A stretch of 12,784 nucleotides of DNA from CAYLYM01 sp964387645 (GCA_964387645.1 CAYLYM010000112.1:1-12784); one strand, 5' to 3'; numbered from the stretch's first letter, positions 1-6,086 are shown. Notes: generated by a model not told the origin, from the letters alone. Program-made: numbers and translations.

Positions 1-1
1 T

Positions 2-568
2 GAGAGTGTTTTCGAGCTATTTATGAAGGCTTTCGAAAAGCAAGGAAACGTTCGGTTAACCACTACACAAATGAACATGCTGGCACAGAAAGCATTGGTG
101 AAATCTGGCAAACATTGGATAATTCACCGGGATTTTGTGGGTCGGAGTGCAAGTGTTCTGGCTAAAGCGATCGGGCTGAATGTTTCGGATGAAGTGCCAT
201 TATTGTTTGGTGAAACTGATCGGGATCATCCATGGGTGGTAGCAGAACAGATGACTTGCTGTATTCCGGTTGTGCGAGTCAGGGATTTTGAAGACGGTGT
301 AGAAGCCTCATTAAAAGCCGAACATGGTTTTAAACATACTGCAAGTATTTTTACACGTGATATCCACAGAGCTACTTTGTTTACCAGGCAATTGGATTGC
401 GATGTTCATGTTATCAATGGTGGAACAATACGTGGGGATGGTGGTGATCTGGGAGAGGCCTATTTCTCCCACACTATTGCGACACCAACTGGAGAAGGCA
501 TTTGCACGCCGCTGGATTTTTGTCGGAAGCGTCGCATTATGACGCATGGCGCCTGGCGGTTTGTATAG
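2..568 (+). CDS. CoA-acylating aldehyde dehydrogenase (PduP/EutE type), C-terminal part, 5' truncated
   Basis: The frame is open to the left edge, so the start and the catalytic cysteine lie outside; 188 codons are visible. The fragment matches the C-terminal third of the BMC aldehyde dehydrogenases that turn an aldehyde, NAD+ and CoA into acyl-CoA. Visible landmarks are HPWVVAEQMTCCIPVVRV, the AEHGFKHTASIFT stretch, and the signature ATPTGEGICTPLDF followed by RKRR near the end. The protein stops directly after this conserved end, with no C-terminal tail. Any encapsulation peptide would therefore be at the unseen N-terminus, as in PduP. Beside shell genes and a fuculose-phosphate-type aldolase, the likely substrate is L-lactaldehyde (inferred). 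It ends 130 bp before the first shell gene. Family assignment is secure; substrate is not. Confidence 0.9.
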   Translation, partial: ESVFELFMKAFEKQGNVRLTTTQMNMLAQKALVKSGKHWIIHRDFVGRSASVLAKAIGLNVSDEVPLLFGETDRDHPWVVAEQMTCCIPVVRVRDFEDGVEASLKAEHGFKHTASIFTRDIHRATLFTRQLDCDVHVINGGTIRGDGGDLGEAYFSHTIATPTGEGICTPLDFCRKRRIMTHGAWRFV

Positions 569-603
569 TCAGTAGGAAAAGATAACATTCTACGAGATTT
601 TCG

Positions 604-620
604 ATTGTAAAGTTTACAAT
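604..620. promoter_or_regulatory. 17-bp palindrome, candidate operator upstream of the shell genes
   Basis: ATTGTAAA-G-TTTACAAT is a perfect inverted repeat with 8-bp arms and a single central base, in the 130-bp gap before the BMC-H gene. The right arm contains TTTACA, which could serve as a -35 hexamer. A loose -10 (AATAAA, 636-641) follows at 17 bp spacing. Size and symmetry suit a dimeric repressor, perhaps the LacI-family protein at the right end of the window. The centre lacks the CG typical of many LacI-family operators, so the pairing is only inferred. Confidence 0.4.
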
Positions 621-686
621 GGTTTAGGTTGTTCAATAAATCAATTATTTATGAAAAAGATTTTGAAAATAGAGACTAAAGCTTTT

Positions 687-692
687 GAGGAG
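687..692 (+). promoter_or_regulatory. Shine-Dalgarno site of the BMC-H gene
   Basis: GAGGAG lies 6 bases before the ATG at 699. It is one of the stronger ribosome-binding sites in the cluster, consistent with a major shell protein being made in excess over the following pentamer proteins, whose sites are weak. Confidence 0.7.
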
Positions 693-698
693 TAAAAA

Positions 699-974
699 AT
701 GGCAGAAGTGAAATCAATTGGTGTATTAGAGACACTGGGTTTTACCCCTTTAATTGAAGGAGCTGATGCGGCGGTGAAGGCAGCCAATGTGGATATTGTA
801 GAATGGCGCCAGGTGGGAAGTGGATATGTTTCTTTTATTATCTCTGGCGAGGTTGCTGCAGTGAGATCAGCGATTGAGGCCGCTCGTGCTGCAGCTTCTC
901 GGGTTGGCGAGGTTGTTTCCGATCTAGTCATCCCAAGGCCGGTGGATGAATTATGGACAACTTTTGAAAAATAA
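699..974 (+). CDS. BMC-H hexameric shell protein (EutM/PduA/CcmK-like)
   Basis: A 91-residue single-domain BMC protein (Pfam BMC fold) that should form the flat hexagonal tiles of the shell facets. The family pattern is complete: IGVLET near the N-terminus, the KAANV stretch at residues 27-31 in the hexamer interface, the pore loop VGSGYV with G40-S41-G42 lining the central pore, and a closing VIPRP motif near residues 77-81. The small GSG pore is the type associated with passage of small polar substrates. It is the only BMC-H in view and has the strongest SD of the shell genes. The start is set by that SD and by alignment of the family N-terminus. It is followed 14 bp later by the first BMC-P gene. 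Confidence 0.95.
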   Translation: MAEVKSIGVLETLGFTPLIEGADAAVKAANVDIVEWRQVGSGYVSFIISGEVAAVRSAIEAARAAASRVGEVVSDLVIPRPVDELWTTFEK

Positions 975-988
975 TTGGGCGAAGAGCG

Positions 989-1264
989 ATGATTTTTGCT
1001 AAGGTTATAGGTACAGTCGTCTCAACCCAAAAAGATGAGAATCTTCAGGGAATGAAGTTATTGTTGTGTAAAGAAGTGGACCATAGAGGTAAGCCTCTTG
1101 ATTCTTATCATGTTGCCGTGGATGCTGTTCAGGCTGGGGAGGGCGACTTTGTACTATTGGCTTATGGTTCGGCTGCCAGAATGACGGATCTAACTCGCAA
1201 TGCTCCAATCGATGCGGTTGTAATGGCTATCATTGATAATGTGGAAATGGTTGAGAATACATAG
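989..1264 (+). CDS. BMC-P pentameric vertex protein 1 (EutN/CcmL family)
   Basis: A 91-residue EutN/CcmL-type protein, the pentamer that caps the twelve vertices of the polyhedral shell. It is the most canonical of the three copies here: AKVIGTVVST at the N-terminus, LQGMKLLLCKEVD (residues 19-31), VAVDAVQAGEGD (42-53), the GSAAR loop (60-64) and a closing PIDAVVMAIID (73-83). It lies 14 bp after the BMC-H gene and is almost certainly co-transcribed. There is only a weak GAAGAG-like site in front of ATG 989, which would favour low pentamer production relative to hexamers. A 125-bp gap separates it from the ATG chosen for the second BMC-P gene. Confidence 0.93.
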   Translation: MIFAKVIGTVVSTQKDENLQGMKLLLCKEVDHRGKPLDSYHVAVDAVQAGEGDFVLLAYGSAARMTDLTRNAPIDAVVMAIIDNVEMVENT

Positions 1265-1380
1265 TTTTTCCGGTTCATCCGGATCGAGTATTAAATAGAA
1301 AAGTACATAAAGGTAGTCTTGAACAAAGAGTCATAAAACGCTGCAAATAGAAGCGGCAAATAACTATTTTTTAAAAATAA
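1265..1380. other. 116-bp non-coding gap within the shell gene set
   Basis: An untranslated gap between two BMC-P genes that are otherwise tightly packed. It holds a short stem TCCGG-TTCAT-CCGGA (1269-1283), 5 bp after the stop of the first BMC-P gene. It also holds a GCTGC/GCGGC imperfect stem around 1342-1360, followed by an A/T-rich stretch. Neither hairpin is directly followed by a T-run long enough to call a terminator. No convincing promoter was seen. Confidence 0.3.
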
Positions 1381-1389
1381 GTGTGTTTG

Positions 1390-1653
1390 ATGAAATTAGG
1401 TAGAGTTATCGGAAAAGTCTGGGCAGAGCGTAAAGTGTCTCAATTGCAGGGCTGTAGATTACTGGTGATCCAGCCATTAAGTTCGGATGGTAAAAAAATT
1501 GACCGGCCGCTGGTGGTGGCCGATCCCAAAAATATTGCTGGCCCGGGAGATCTTGTTCTTTATGTGACCAGCACTGATGCCAGCCAGGCATTCGATACTG
1601 GATTTGCCCCTGTGAATGCCAGCGTGGTAGAACTGGTGGATTCAATTGATTAA
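1390..1653 (+). CDS. BMC-P pentameric vertex protein 2 (EutN/CcmL family, divergent)
   Basis: Encodes 87 residues from the ATG at 1390. An in-frame GTG at 1381 would add three residues, but ATG 1390 places MKLGRVIGKV exactly at the family N-terminus; neither start has a clear SD. The EutN/CcmL fold is recognisable from GRVIGKVWA, LQGCRLLVIQPL (19-30) and the closing APVNASVVELVD (73-84). It departs from the canonical form in the middle: the usual VAVDxVGAGxGE segment reads VVADPKNIAGPGDLV, and the GSSAR-type loop is replaced by TSTDASQ. Such paralogues occur alongside a canonical BMC-P in multi-pentamer BMC loci. A special vertex role is possible but unproven. It ends 5 bases before the next BMC-P gene. 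Confidence 0.88.
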   Translation: MKLGRVIGKVWAERKVSQLQGCRLLVIQPLSSDGKKIDRPLVVADPKNIAGPGDLVLYVTSTDASQAFDTGFAPVNASVVELVDSID

Positions 1654-1658
1654 GAAAA

Positions 1659-1934
1659 ATGTTTTTAGCGAAAGTTAAAAAAATCGTTACTGCAACGGAG
1701 AAACATCCTGCTTACCAGGAAAAACGAGTTTTTGTAGTGCAACCTATTTATCCTGATGGGCGAGATAAAGGATCGGAATGGGTGGCCATCGATTATGTTG
1801 GCGCCGGGATTGGTGATATCGTGGTTTGTGGTGGTGCACCAGGCGTGGCCCGTGAAGTTTTCGGGTTGGATCGCGCGCCTATTCGAACCTTGATTATGGC
1901 AATTGTTGATCGAATAGATTACAAAGATATTTGA
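1659..1934 (+). CDS. BMC-P pentameric vertex protein 3 (EutN/CcmL family, divergent)
   Basis: A 91-residue third pentamer protein. The family pattern is seen in FLAKVKKIVTATEKH, VAIDYVGAGIGDIVV (42-56) and APIRTLIMAIVD (73-84). The usual LxGxKLLLV segment is altered to YQEKRVFVVQPI, and the loop after VVCGG reads APGVAREVFG in place of GSSAR. It starts 5 bases after the second BMC-P gene and ends one base before the ATG of the PduS-like gene, so translation of the shell and electron-transfer genes is probably coupled. Three distinct BMC-P genes in one cluster are a known feature of planctomycete/verrucomicrobial aldolase-type BMC loci. Confidence 0.9.
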   Translation: MFLAKVKKIVTATEKHPAYQEKRVFVVQPIYPDGRDKGSEWVAIDYVGAGIGDIVVCGGAPGVAREVFGLDRAPIRTLIMAIVDRIDYKDI

Positions 1935-1935
1935 T

Positions 1936-3237
1936 ATGAATATTCAAGATGTTGCTTATATGGGAGTTGTCGGTGCAGGCGGCGCCGGCTTTCCGACTCA
2001 TGTCAAGTTGGATTCTTCTCCGGATACCCTAATTATGAATGCAGCGGAATGCGAGCCGTTGCTTCATAAAGACAAGGAATTGTTACGCCATTTTCCAGAC
2101 CAGGTTCTGGAGGGATTGCAAATAGCTATGCAGATTACTGGAGCTCGGCGCAGCATCATCGGAATTAAGAAAAAATATCAAGATGTTATCGAACTTCTAT
2201 CGGAGAAAATTAATGGTAACATCTCTATCTCAACAATAGGCGATTTTTATCCTGCTGGAGACGAAATCACTCTGATATATTTAACCACTAACCGTCTGGT
2301 CCAACCCGGTCAATTACCTATTTCAGTCGGATGTCTCGTTCAAAATGTGGAAACGCTTTACAATATTGCTACAAAAAAGCCGGTGGTGGAAAAATTTGTT
2401 TCTGTTGCTGGCGCTGTAGAATCACCGGCTACAGTGAAAGTGCCGGTTGGAACTACCTATGGCGATATACTTTCACAGTTCAAAATTACTGCCAGGAACT
2501 ATGTGATTCGATCGGGAGGTTTGATGATGGGCGAATTAGTAAAGGATTTGAATCAGGTGGTTACTAAACGTACTGGGGCAATTATCGTTTTACCTTCCGA
2601 TCATTACTGTGTGACTATGTATGAACGTTTTACTACAAATCATGATGTAGACCGGATTGCCAAAGCTGGTTGTGACCAGTGTAGTTTTTGTACAGAATTT
2701 TGTCCGCGCTATTTACTGGGTTATCCGGTTCGTCCTGAAACGGCCATGCGTAATCGGATGTTTACCCGAGAAGGAATGCCTTTTGTTAACCCTGGCAGTG
2801 CTTTTTGCTGCGAGTGTAATTTGTGTACTATGTATGCCTGTCCTGAAAGTCTTGATCCAAAAGGTGCAATTGTCATTGAAAAAAAGATTTTACAAGAGCA
2901 GAATATCCGCTGGGAAGGATTACCCATCGCTGTTCATCCCATGATGGATTTTCGTAAGGTCTCTACCAGAAAACTTATGCAGCGTCTGGATGTATTGCAA
3001 TTTAAAGATGAAGGACCATTGGTGGACCTGGAACTTACCCCGGAAGTGGTTCGGATTCCTTTGAGTCAACATGTTGGCTCACCTGCTGTTCCTGTAGTTG
3101 AGAAAGGCGATGTTGTGCAAAAATATGATTTGATTGGGAAAGCCAGTGGAAAAATTTCTGCAAACATTCATGCTTCCATCACTGGTAGAGTGATAGAAGT
3201 CAACTCAAAAGAAATTGTGATTCAGAGGGAAGAATGA
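1936..3237 (+). CDS. PduS-like RnfC-family flavin/4Fe-4S oxidoreductase
   Basis: A 433-residue RnfC/Nqo1-related protein of the PduS type, an NADH-linked electron-transfer protein of BMCs (corrinoid reductase in Pdu systems). Order of parts: the GAGGAGFPTH nucleotide/FMN-binding loop (residues 13-22) with NAAECEP (35-41); a middle SLBB-like region (about 150-215); two ferredoxin-type clusters, C246/C249/C252/C256 followed by PR, and C291/C294/C297/C302 followed by P (C292 is an extra cysteine); and a C-terminal barrel-sandwich domain (about 373-433) as in RnfC. No B12-dependent dehydratase is in the window, so a role reactivating cobalamin is not indicated. Disposal of luminal NADH electrons through the adjacent Fe-S shell protein is more likely (inferred). 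Its stop overlaps the start of that shell gene by 4 bp. Confidence 0.92.
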   Translation: MNIQDVAYMGVVGAGGAGFPTHVKLDSSPDTLIMNAAECEPLLHKDKELLRHFPDQVLEGLQIAMQITGARRSIIGIKKKYQDVIELLSEKINGNISISTIGDFYPAGDEITLIYLTTNRLVQPGQLPISVGCLVQNVETLYNIATKKPVVEKFVSVAGAVESPATVKVPVGTTYGDILSQFKITARNYVIRSGGLMMGELVKDLNQVVTKRTGAIIVLPSDHYCVTMYERFTTNHDVDRIAKAGCDQCSFCTEFCPRYLLGYPVRPETAMRNRMFTREGMPFVNPGSAFCCECNLCTMYACPESLDPKGAIVIEKKILQEQNIRWEGLPIAVHPMMDFRKVSTRKLMQRLDVLQFKDEGPLVDLELTPEVVRIPLSQHVGSPAVPVVEKGDVVQKYDLIGKASGKISANIHASITGRVIEVNSKEIVIQREE

Positions 3238-3797
3238 ATGAACGAAATGCAATTGGTATAATAGAACTATCTAGCATTTACAAGGGCTTTGAGGTGCAGG
3301 ATGCCGTTTTAAAAATGGCCAATGTCGAAAAGTTGATTGCCAGAACCATCTGTTCCGGTAAATACCTGATTATGGTTCGCGGAGAGATAGCAGATGTGGA
3401 GAGTTGTCTGGAAACAGCCCGCGAAGTTGGTGGTTTTGCCATTGTGAACGCCACAATAATTCCTAATGTTGATCAGCGTATTTTTCCCGCCATTGCTGGA
3501 GCCACCACCCTGGATACCAGTGAGCCGGTGGATGGCCTTCTGGTAATTGAGACTTTTTCTGTAGCCACAGCTATAAAGGCGGCGGATTACGCTATAAAAG
3601 AAGCCGAATTGGATATATTGCGAATTCATGTAGCCATGGCCATTGGTGGAAAAGGATTCATTGCAATTACCGGTAACCTGGATGCACTCAAATCGGCTGT
3701 CATTCCTGCTATTGAATACCTCAAGGAAGAAGGGATGTTGGCCGGCTACTCGCTTATTCAAAATCCTCATAAGGATTTATTGCGAGAGTTGATTTAA
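3234..3797 (+). CDS. PduT-like tandem-domain (BMC-T) shell protein with a predicted pore 4Fe-4S site
   Basis: A 187-residue protein with two BMC domains in tandem (about residues 5-92 and 100-185), forming a trimer that mimics a hexamer. The first domain begins IGIIELSSIYKGFEVQDAVL and the second GLLVIETFSVATAIKAAD, the same arrangement as PduT. In the first domain the pore segment is RTICSGKYLIM. C40 occupies the place of the PduT pore cysteine (about residue 38), where three subunits jointly hold a 4Fe-4S cluster. The second domain has HVAMAIGGKGFI at the matching position. The start at 3234 overlaps the PduS-like stop (ATGA), pointing to translational coupling and a shared job in moving electrons across the shell. 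A closed, non-redox BMC-T is less likely because of C40 and the neighbour. Confidence 0.92.
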   Translation: MNERNAIGIIELSSIYKGFEVQDAVLKMANVEKLIARTICSGKYLIMVRGEIADVESCLETAREVGGFAIVNATIIPNVDQRIFPAIAGATTLDTSEPVDGLLVIETFSVATAIKAADYAIKEAELDILRIHVAMAIGGKGFIAITGNLDALKSAVIPAIEYLKEEGMLAGYSLIQNPHKDLLRELI

Positions 3798-3848
3798 AGT
3801 TGATACTAAATTTTTCTTATAAACAGAAAGTTTAAAAAGTTTTAAGAG

Positions 3849-3881
3849 CTTCCTAAGATTTTGGAAGAATATGATTTCTTC
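3849..3881 (+). promoter_or_regulatory. Two mutually exclusive short stems in the aldolase leader
   Basis: CTTCC (3849-3853) can pair with GGAAG (3863-3867), or GAAGAA (3864-3869) can pair with TTCTTC (3876-3881). The two share bases and end just before the SD GGAGG at 3885. The stems are short and A/T-rich, so the overlap may be chance. It is recorded because it sits in the 100-bp leader between the shell block and the signature enzyme. Confidence 0.2.
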
Positions 3882-3884
3882 AAT

Positions 3885-3889
3885 GGAGG
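3885..3889 (+). promoter_or_regulatory. Shine-Dalgarno site of the aldolase gene
   Basis: GGAGG stands 8 bases before the ATG at 3898 and fixes that start. Confidence 0.7.
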
Positions 3890-3897
3890 TCTTTTAG

Positions 3898-4677
3898 ATG
3901 AGTCACTATCATATTTATGGTGAATGGGAATTGAAAAAAATGATTATTGAGATAGGACGTCGAATCTGGGTGCGAGGATTTGTTGCGGCTAATGATGGGA
4001 ATATAACGGTTAAAATTAACGATGATGAAATTTTAACCACTCCAACAGGTGTGAGCAAAGGTTTCATGACGCCAGACATGATCATCAAAATGAGTATTGA
4101 TGGTAAAGTGCTCTCATCCAGTTCAAAATACAAACCCAGTAGCGAAGTCAAAATGCATCTGGAGGTTTATCAGCAGCGTGAAGATATACGTTCAGTTATT
4201 CATGCCCATCCTCCCTACTGCACCAGTTTTGCCGTAGCCGGTATTCCTTTAGATAAATGTGTATTGCCTGAAGCCATTCTCACTCTTGGTGCGGTTCCTA
4301 TCGCTGAATATGCCACGCCTTCGACCATGGAAATACCGGAATCTATTCGACCTCACATTCAAAACACTGATGCAGTACTTCTGGCCAATCATGGCGCATT
4401 AACTCTTGGAACAGACCTGATTAATGCTTACCACCGAATGGAAACATTAGAACATGCTGCTCATATTGTTTTTTTAGCTATACAATTAGGTAATGTCAAT
4501 GTAATACCGCAAGAGCAAGTGGATAAATTAATGGCTTTGCGAGATCGATATGGGTTAACAGGTCGAATAACAGCGTGTCGGGCGGCGCCTTCAGGGGCAC
4601 AAACGACGGTAAGTCCGGATGATGAAACCATTCAAAAAATCACCCGACAGGTAATTGAAAGATTAAAAAAAACTTAA
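3898..4677 (+). CDS. Class II aldolase (L-fuculose-1-phosphate aldolase type) with C-terminal encapsulation peptide
   Basis: A 259-residue zinc aldolase of the FucA/RhaD/AraD family, predicted to split L-fuculose 1-phosphate (perhaps also rhamnulose 1-phosphate) into DHAP and L-lactaldehyde. Visible active-site elements: NDGNIT (32-37) and TPTGVSKG (48-55) for phosphate binding, PSSEVKMHL with E83 matching the catalytic glutamate (E73 in E. coli FucA), HAHPP with H102 and H104, and ANHG with H165 as the third zinc ligand. The core ends near residue 225. A linker rich in small residues (about 229-240) then leads to a terminal helix, DDETIQKITRQVIERLKK (241-258), whose I245, I248, V252, I253 and L256 form one hydrophobic face. 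That is the typical layout of a BMC encapsulation peptide, so this is the likely signature enzyme. Fucose over rhamnose is inferred from the downstream isomerase. Confidence 0.93.
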   Translation: MSHYHIYGEWELKKMIIEIGRRIWVRGFVAANDGNITVKINDDEILTTPTGVSKGFMTPDMIIKMSIDGKVLSSSSKYKPSSEVKMHLEVYQQREDIRSVIHAHPPYCTSFAVAGIPLDKCVLPEAILTLGAVPIAEYATPSTMEIPESIRPHIQNTDAVLLANHGALTLGTDLINAYHRMETLEHAAHIVFLAIQLGNVNVIPQEQVDKLMALRDRYGLTGRITACRAAPSGAQTTVSPDDETIQKITRQVIERLKKT

Positions 4678-4749
4678 ACGCTTGAAGAAGTAGCCCTAAA
4701 GTAGTCAATATTACAAAATTTTCAATTATCGACTTTTTCATATAAAACC

Positions 4750-4754
4750 AGGAG
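4750..4754 (+). promoter_or_regulatory. Shine-Dalgarno site supporting a GTG start
   Basis: AGGAG lies 9 bases before GTG 4764. It supports that non-ATG codon as the start of the kinase, and the MKILIANPGS reading agrees with the family N-terminus. Confidence 0.6.
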
Positions 4755-4763
4755 AAAAATACC

Positions 4764-5948
4764 GTGAAAATATTGATCGCTAATCCCGGTAGCACTTCTT
4801 ATAAATGTAAACTTTTTGAAATGGATGACACAACCGTTCTTTTTCAGGCCACAGTTGAGAGAATTGGTGACACACAGGGTATTTATACTTATCGATTTGC
4901 TGGAAAAGAAGCCGTTCAGCAGCTAAAACATATTCCTGATTATTTTACTGCCGTAAATCTTACCATTGATACCTTAAGAAATGAAATCCCCATTAAAAAG
5001 GTGGCAGCAGTAGGATTCAAAACGGTGCATGCAAAAGGTGTGACTGGATGTGTAGAACTCACAAACCGGGTTATTCAAGCCATGCAGGATTACCTCCCGT
5101 TGGCGCCAGTGCACACCCAGGTTTATCTAACGGCCATATCAGTCTTTAAAAAACTCTTACCCGATACCCCTCTCATCGGATTATTCGAGACTGCATTTCA
5201 CACCCAGATTCCGCCTGAAGCTTATCTGTATGGAATTCCTTACGAATACTATGAAAAGCACGGCATTCGTAAATATGGGTTTCATGGCGCTTCTCATCGT
5301 TATGTTGGTGAGAGAGCCAGGGAATTATTTTTCCCAGAGAAAGATTCCTGGAAGATTATCTCCTGTCATTTAGGAGGCAGTTCATCTGTTTGCGCCATAA
5401 AAAACGGCATTTCTGTAGATACTTCTATGGGAATGAGTCCACAAAGCGGGTTGTTGAATGCCAAACGAGTCGGCGACCTGGATCCGTTTGCATTGCTTTA
5501 TCTCATGGAAATAGAAAATTTAACCATTGAAGAAATACGAGAGATTCTTATTTCCCGCAGTGGAATCTATGGCATCTCTGGTTTCAGCGGTGATTTTCGG
5601 GATATTGAGGAAGCCATGCAAAAAGGTAATAAACGAGCCGAATTGGCATTCAAAACTTTTGCTTACTATGTTAAGAGATATATTGGTGAATATATGGCGA
5701 TATTGAATAGGGCTGATTGTATTGTTTTCACGGCTGGTGCCGGGCAAAATTCACCAGCATTGAGGAAAGAGATTCTGCAAAACATGGAAAACCTTGGCAT
5801 TGTTTTAGATGAGGAAAAGAATCAGACTAATCCACGGGAAGGATTAATTTCTGCAGAGGATTCTACAGTGAAAATTGCTGTCATTCCAACTAACGAGGAA
5901 TTCATTGTGGCGCGAGAAATCGAAAGAAAATTAAAAGATGCAAAATAA
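4764..5948 (+). CDS. Divergent acetate/propionate kinase family protein (AckA-like), candidate lactate kinase
   Basis: A 394-residue ASKHA-fold acyl kinase, about full length for AckA, starting at GTG with a good SD. The family is clear from NPGSTSYK (7-14), PPEAYLYGIPYEYYEKHGIRKYGFHGASH (split over 150-178, with H174 in FHG), VDTSMGMSP (218-225), the KRVGDLDP motif with R235, and IPTNEE (374-379). Several residues normally fixed in acetate kinases differ: the HRVVHGG motif reads FKTVHAK (K86 for Arg), VFDTAFH reads LFETAFH (E142 for the catalytic Asp), HLGNG reads HLGGS (G205 for Asn), and GIGEN reads GAGQN (325-329). It therefore may be tuned to another acyl phosphate. With lactaldehyde as the BMC aldehyde, lactyl phosphate to lactate with ATP formation is the natural guess. 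Reduced activity is the alternative. Confidence 0.85.
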   Translation: MKILIANPGSTSYKCKLFEMDDTTVLFQATVERIGDTQGIYTYRFAGKEAVQQLKHIPDYFTAVNLTIDTLRNEIPIKKVAAVGFKTVHAKGVTGCVELTNRVIQAMQDYLPLAPVHTQVYLTAISVFKKLLPDTPLIGLFETAFHTQIPPEAYLYGIPYEYYEKHGIRKYGFHGASHRYVGERARELFFPEKDSWKIISCHLGGSSSVCAIKNGISVDTSMGMSPQSGLLNAKRVGDLDPFALLYLMEIENLTIEEIREILISRSGIYGISGFSGDFRDIEEAMQKGNKRAELAFKTFAYYVKRYIGEYMAILNRADCIVFTAGAGQNSPALRKEILQNMENLGIVLDEEKNQTNPREGLISAEDSTVKIAVIPTNEEFIVAREIERKLKDAK

Positions 5949-6070
5949 TATTTTTTACAATGGAAGTTTTTTAAAGGCGAAAAGATTAGTAGATATTATT
6001 TTAAGAAATAAAAGTTACTAATGCGGTTTAAATGAAACAGAAAAAGATAACAATATAAGAGAGAAACATT
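5949..6070 (+). other. A/T-rich intergenic region upstream of fucI
   Basis: An untranslated stretch that, with the SD and spacer, makes 138 bp between the kinase and fucose isomerase genes. It contains TTTACAATGG (5954-5963), identical to the right arm plus two bases of the palindrome near 604-620 (613-622), but without a matching left arm. No convincing promoter pair or terminator was seen. The unusual length compared with the shell region leaves room for an internal promoter. Confidence 0.3.
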
Positions 6071-6078
6071 TAAGGAGG
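6071..6078 (+). promoter_or_regulatory. Near-perfect Shine-Dalgarno site of fucI
   Basis: TAAGGAGG sits 8 bases before ATG 6087. It is the strongest ribosome-binding site in the window and suggests abundant isomerase. Confidence 0.8.
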
Positions 6079-6086
6079 AACATTTT

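Noticed and set aside
641..931. 96-codon open frame on the minus strand over the BMC-H gene
   Set aside because: The opposite strand encodes a textbook BMC-H protein with a good SD; the antisense reading is low-complexity Ala/Thr/Ser, as expected from a reversed alanine-rich gene.
1936..3237. PduS-like gene as evidence for a B12-dependent propanediol-utilisation compartment
   Set aside because: No diol dehydratase, reactivase or cobalamin gene is in the window; the aldolase with an encapsulation peptide and fucI point to a fucose/lactaldehyde system.
3309..3770. 153-codon open frame on the minus strand inside the BMC-T gene
   Set aside because: It is fully antisense to a well-supported gene, its translation has no recognisable domain, and no ribosome-binding site stands before it.
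4678..4763. Terminator or promoter in the aldolase-kinase gap
   Set aside because: Only weak partial complementarity around AAAGTAGTC and CGACTTTT was found, with mismatches and a long loop; no hexamer pair at proper spacing.
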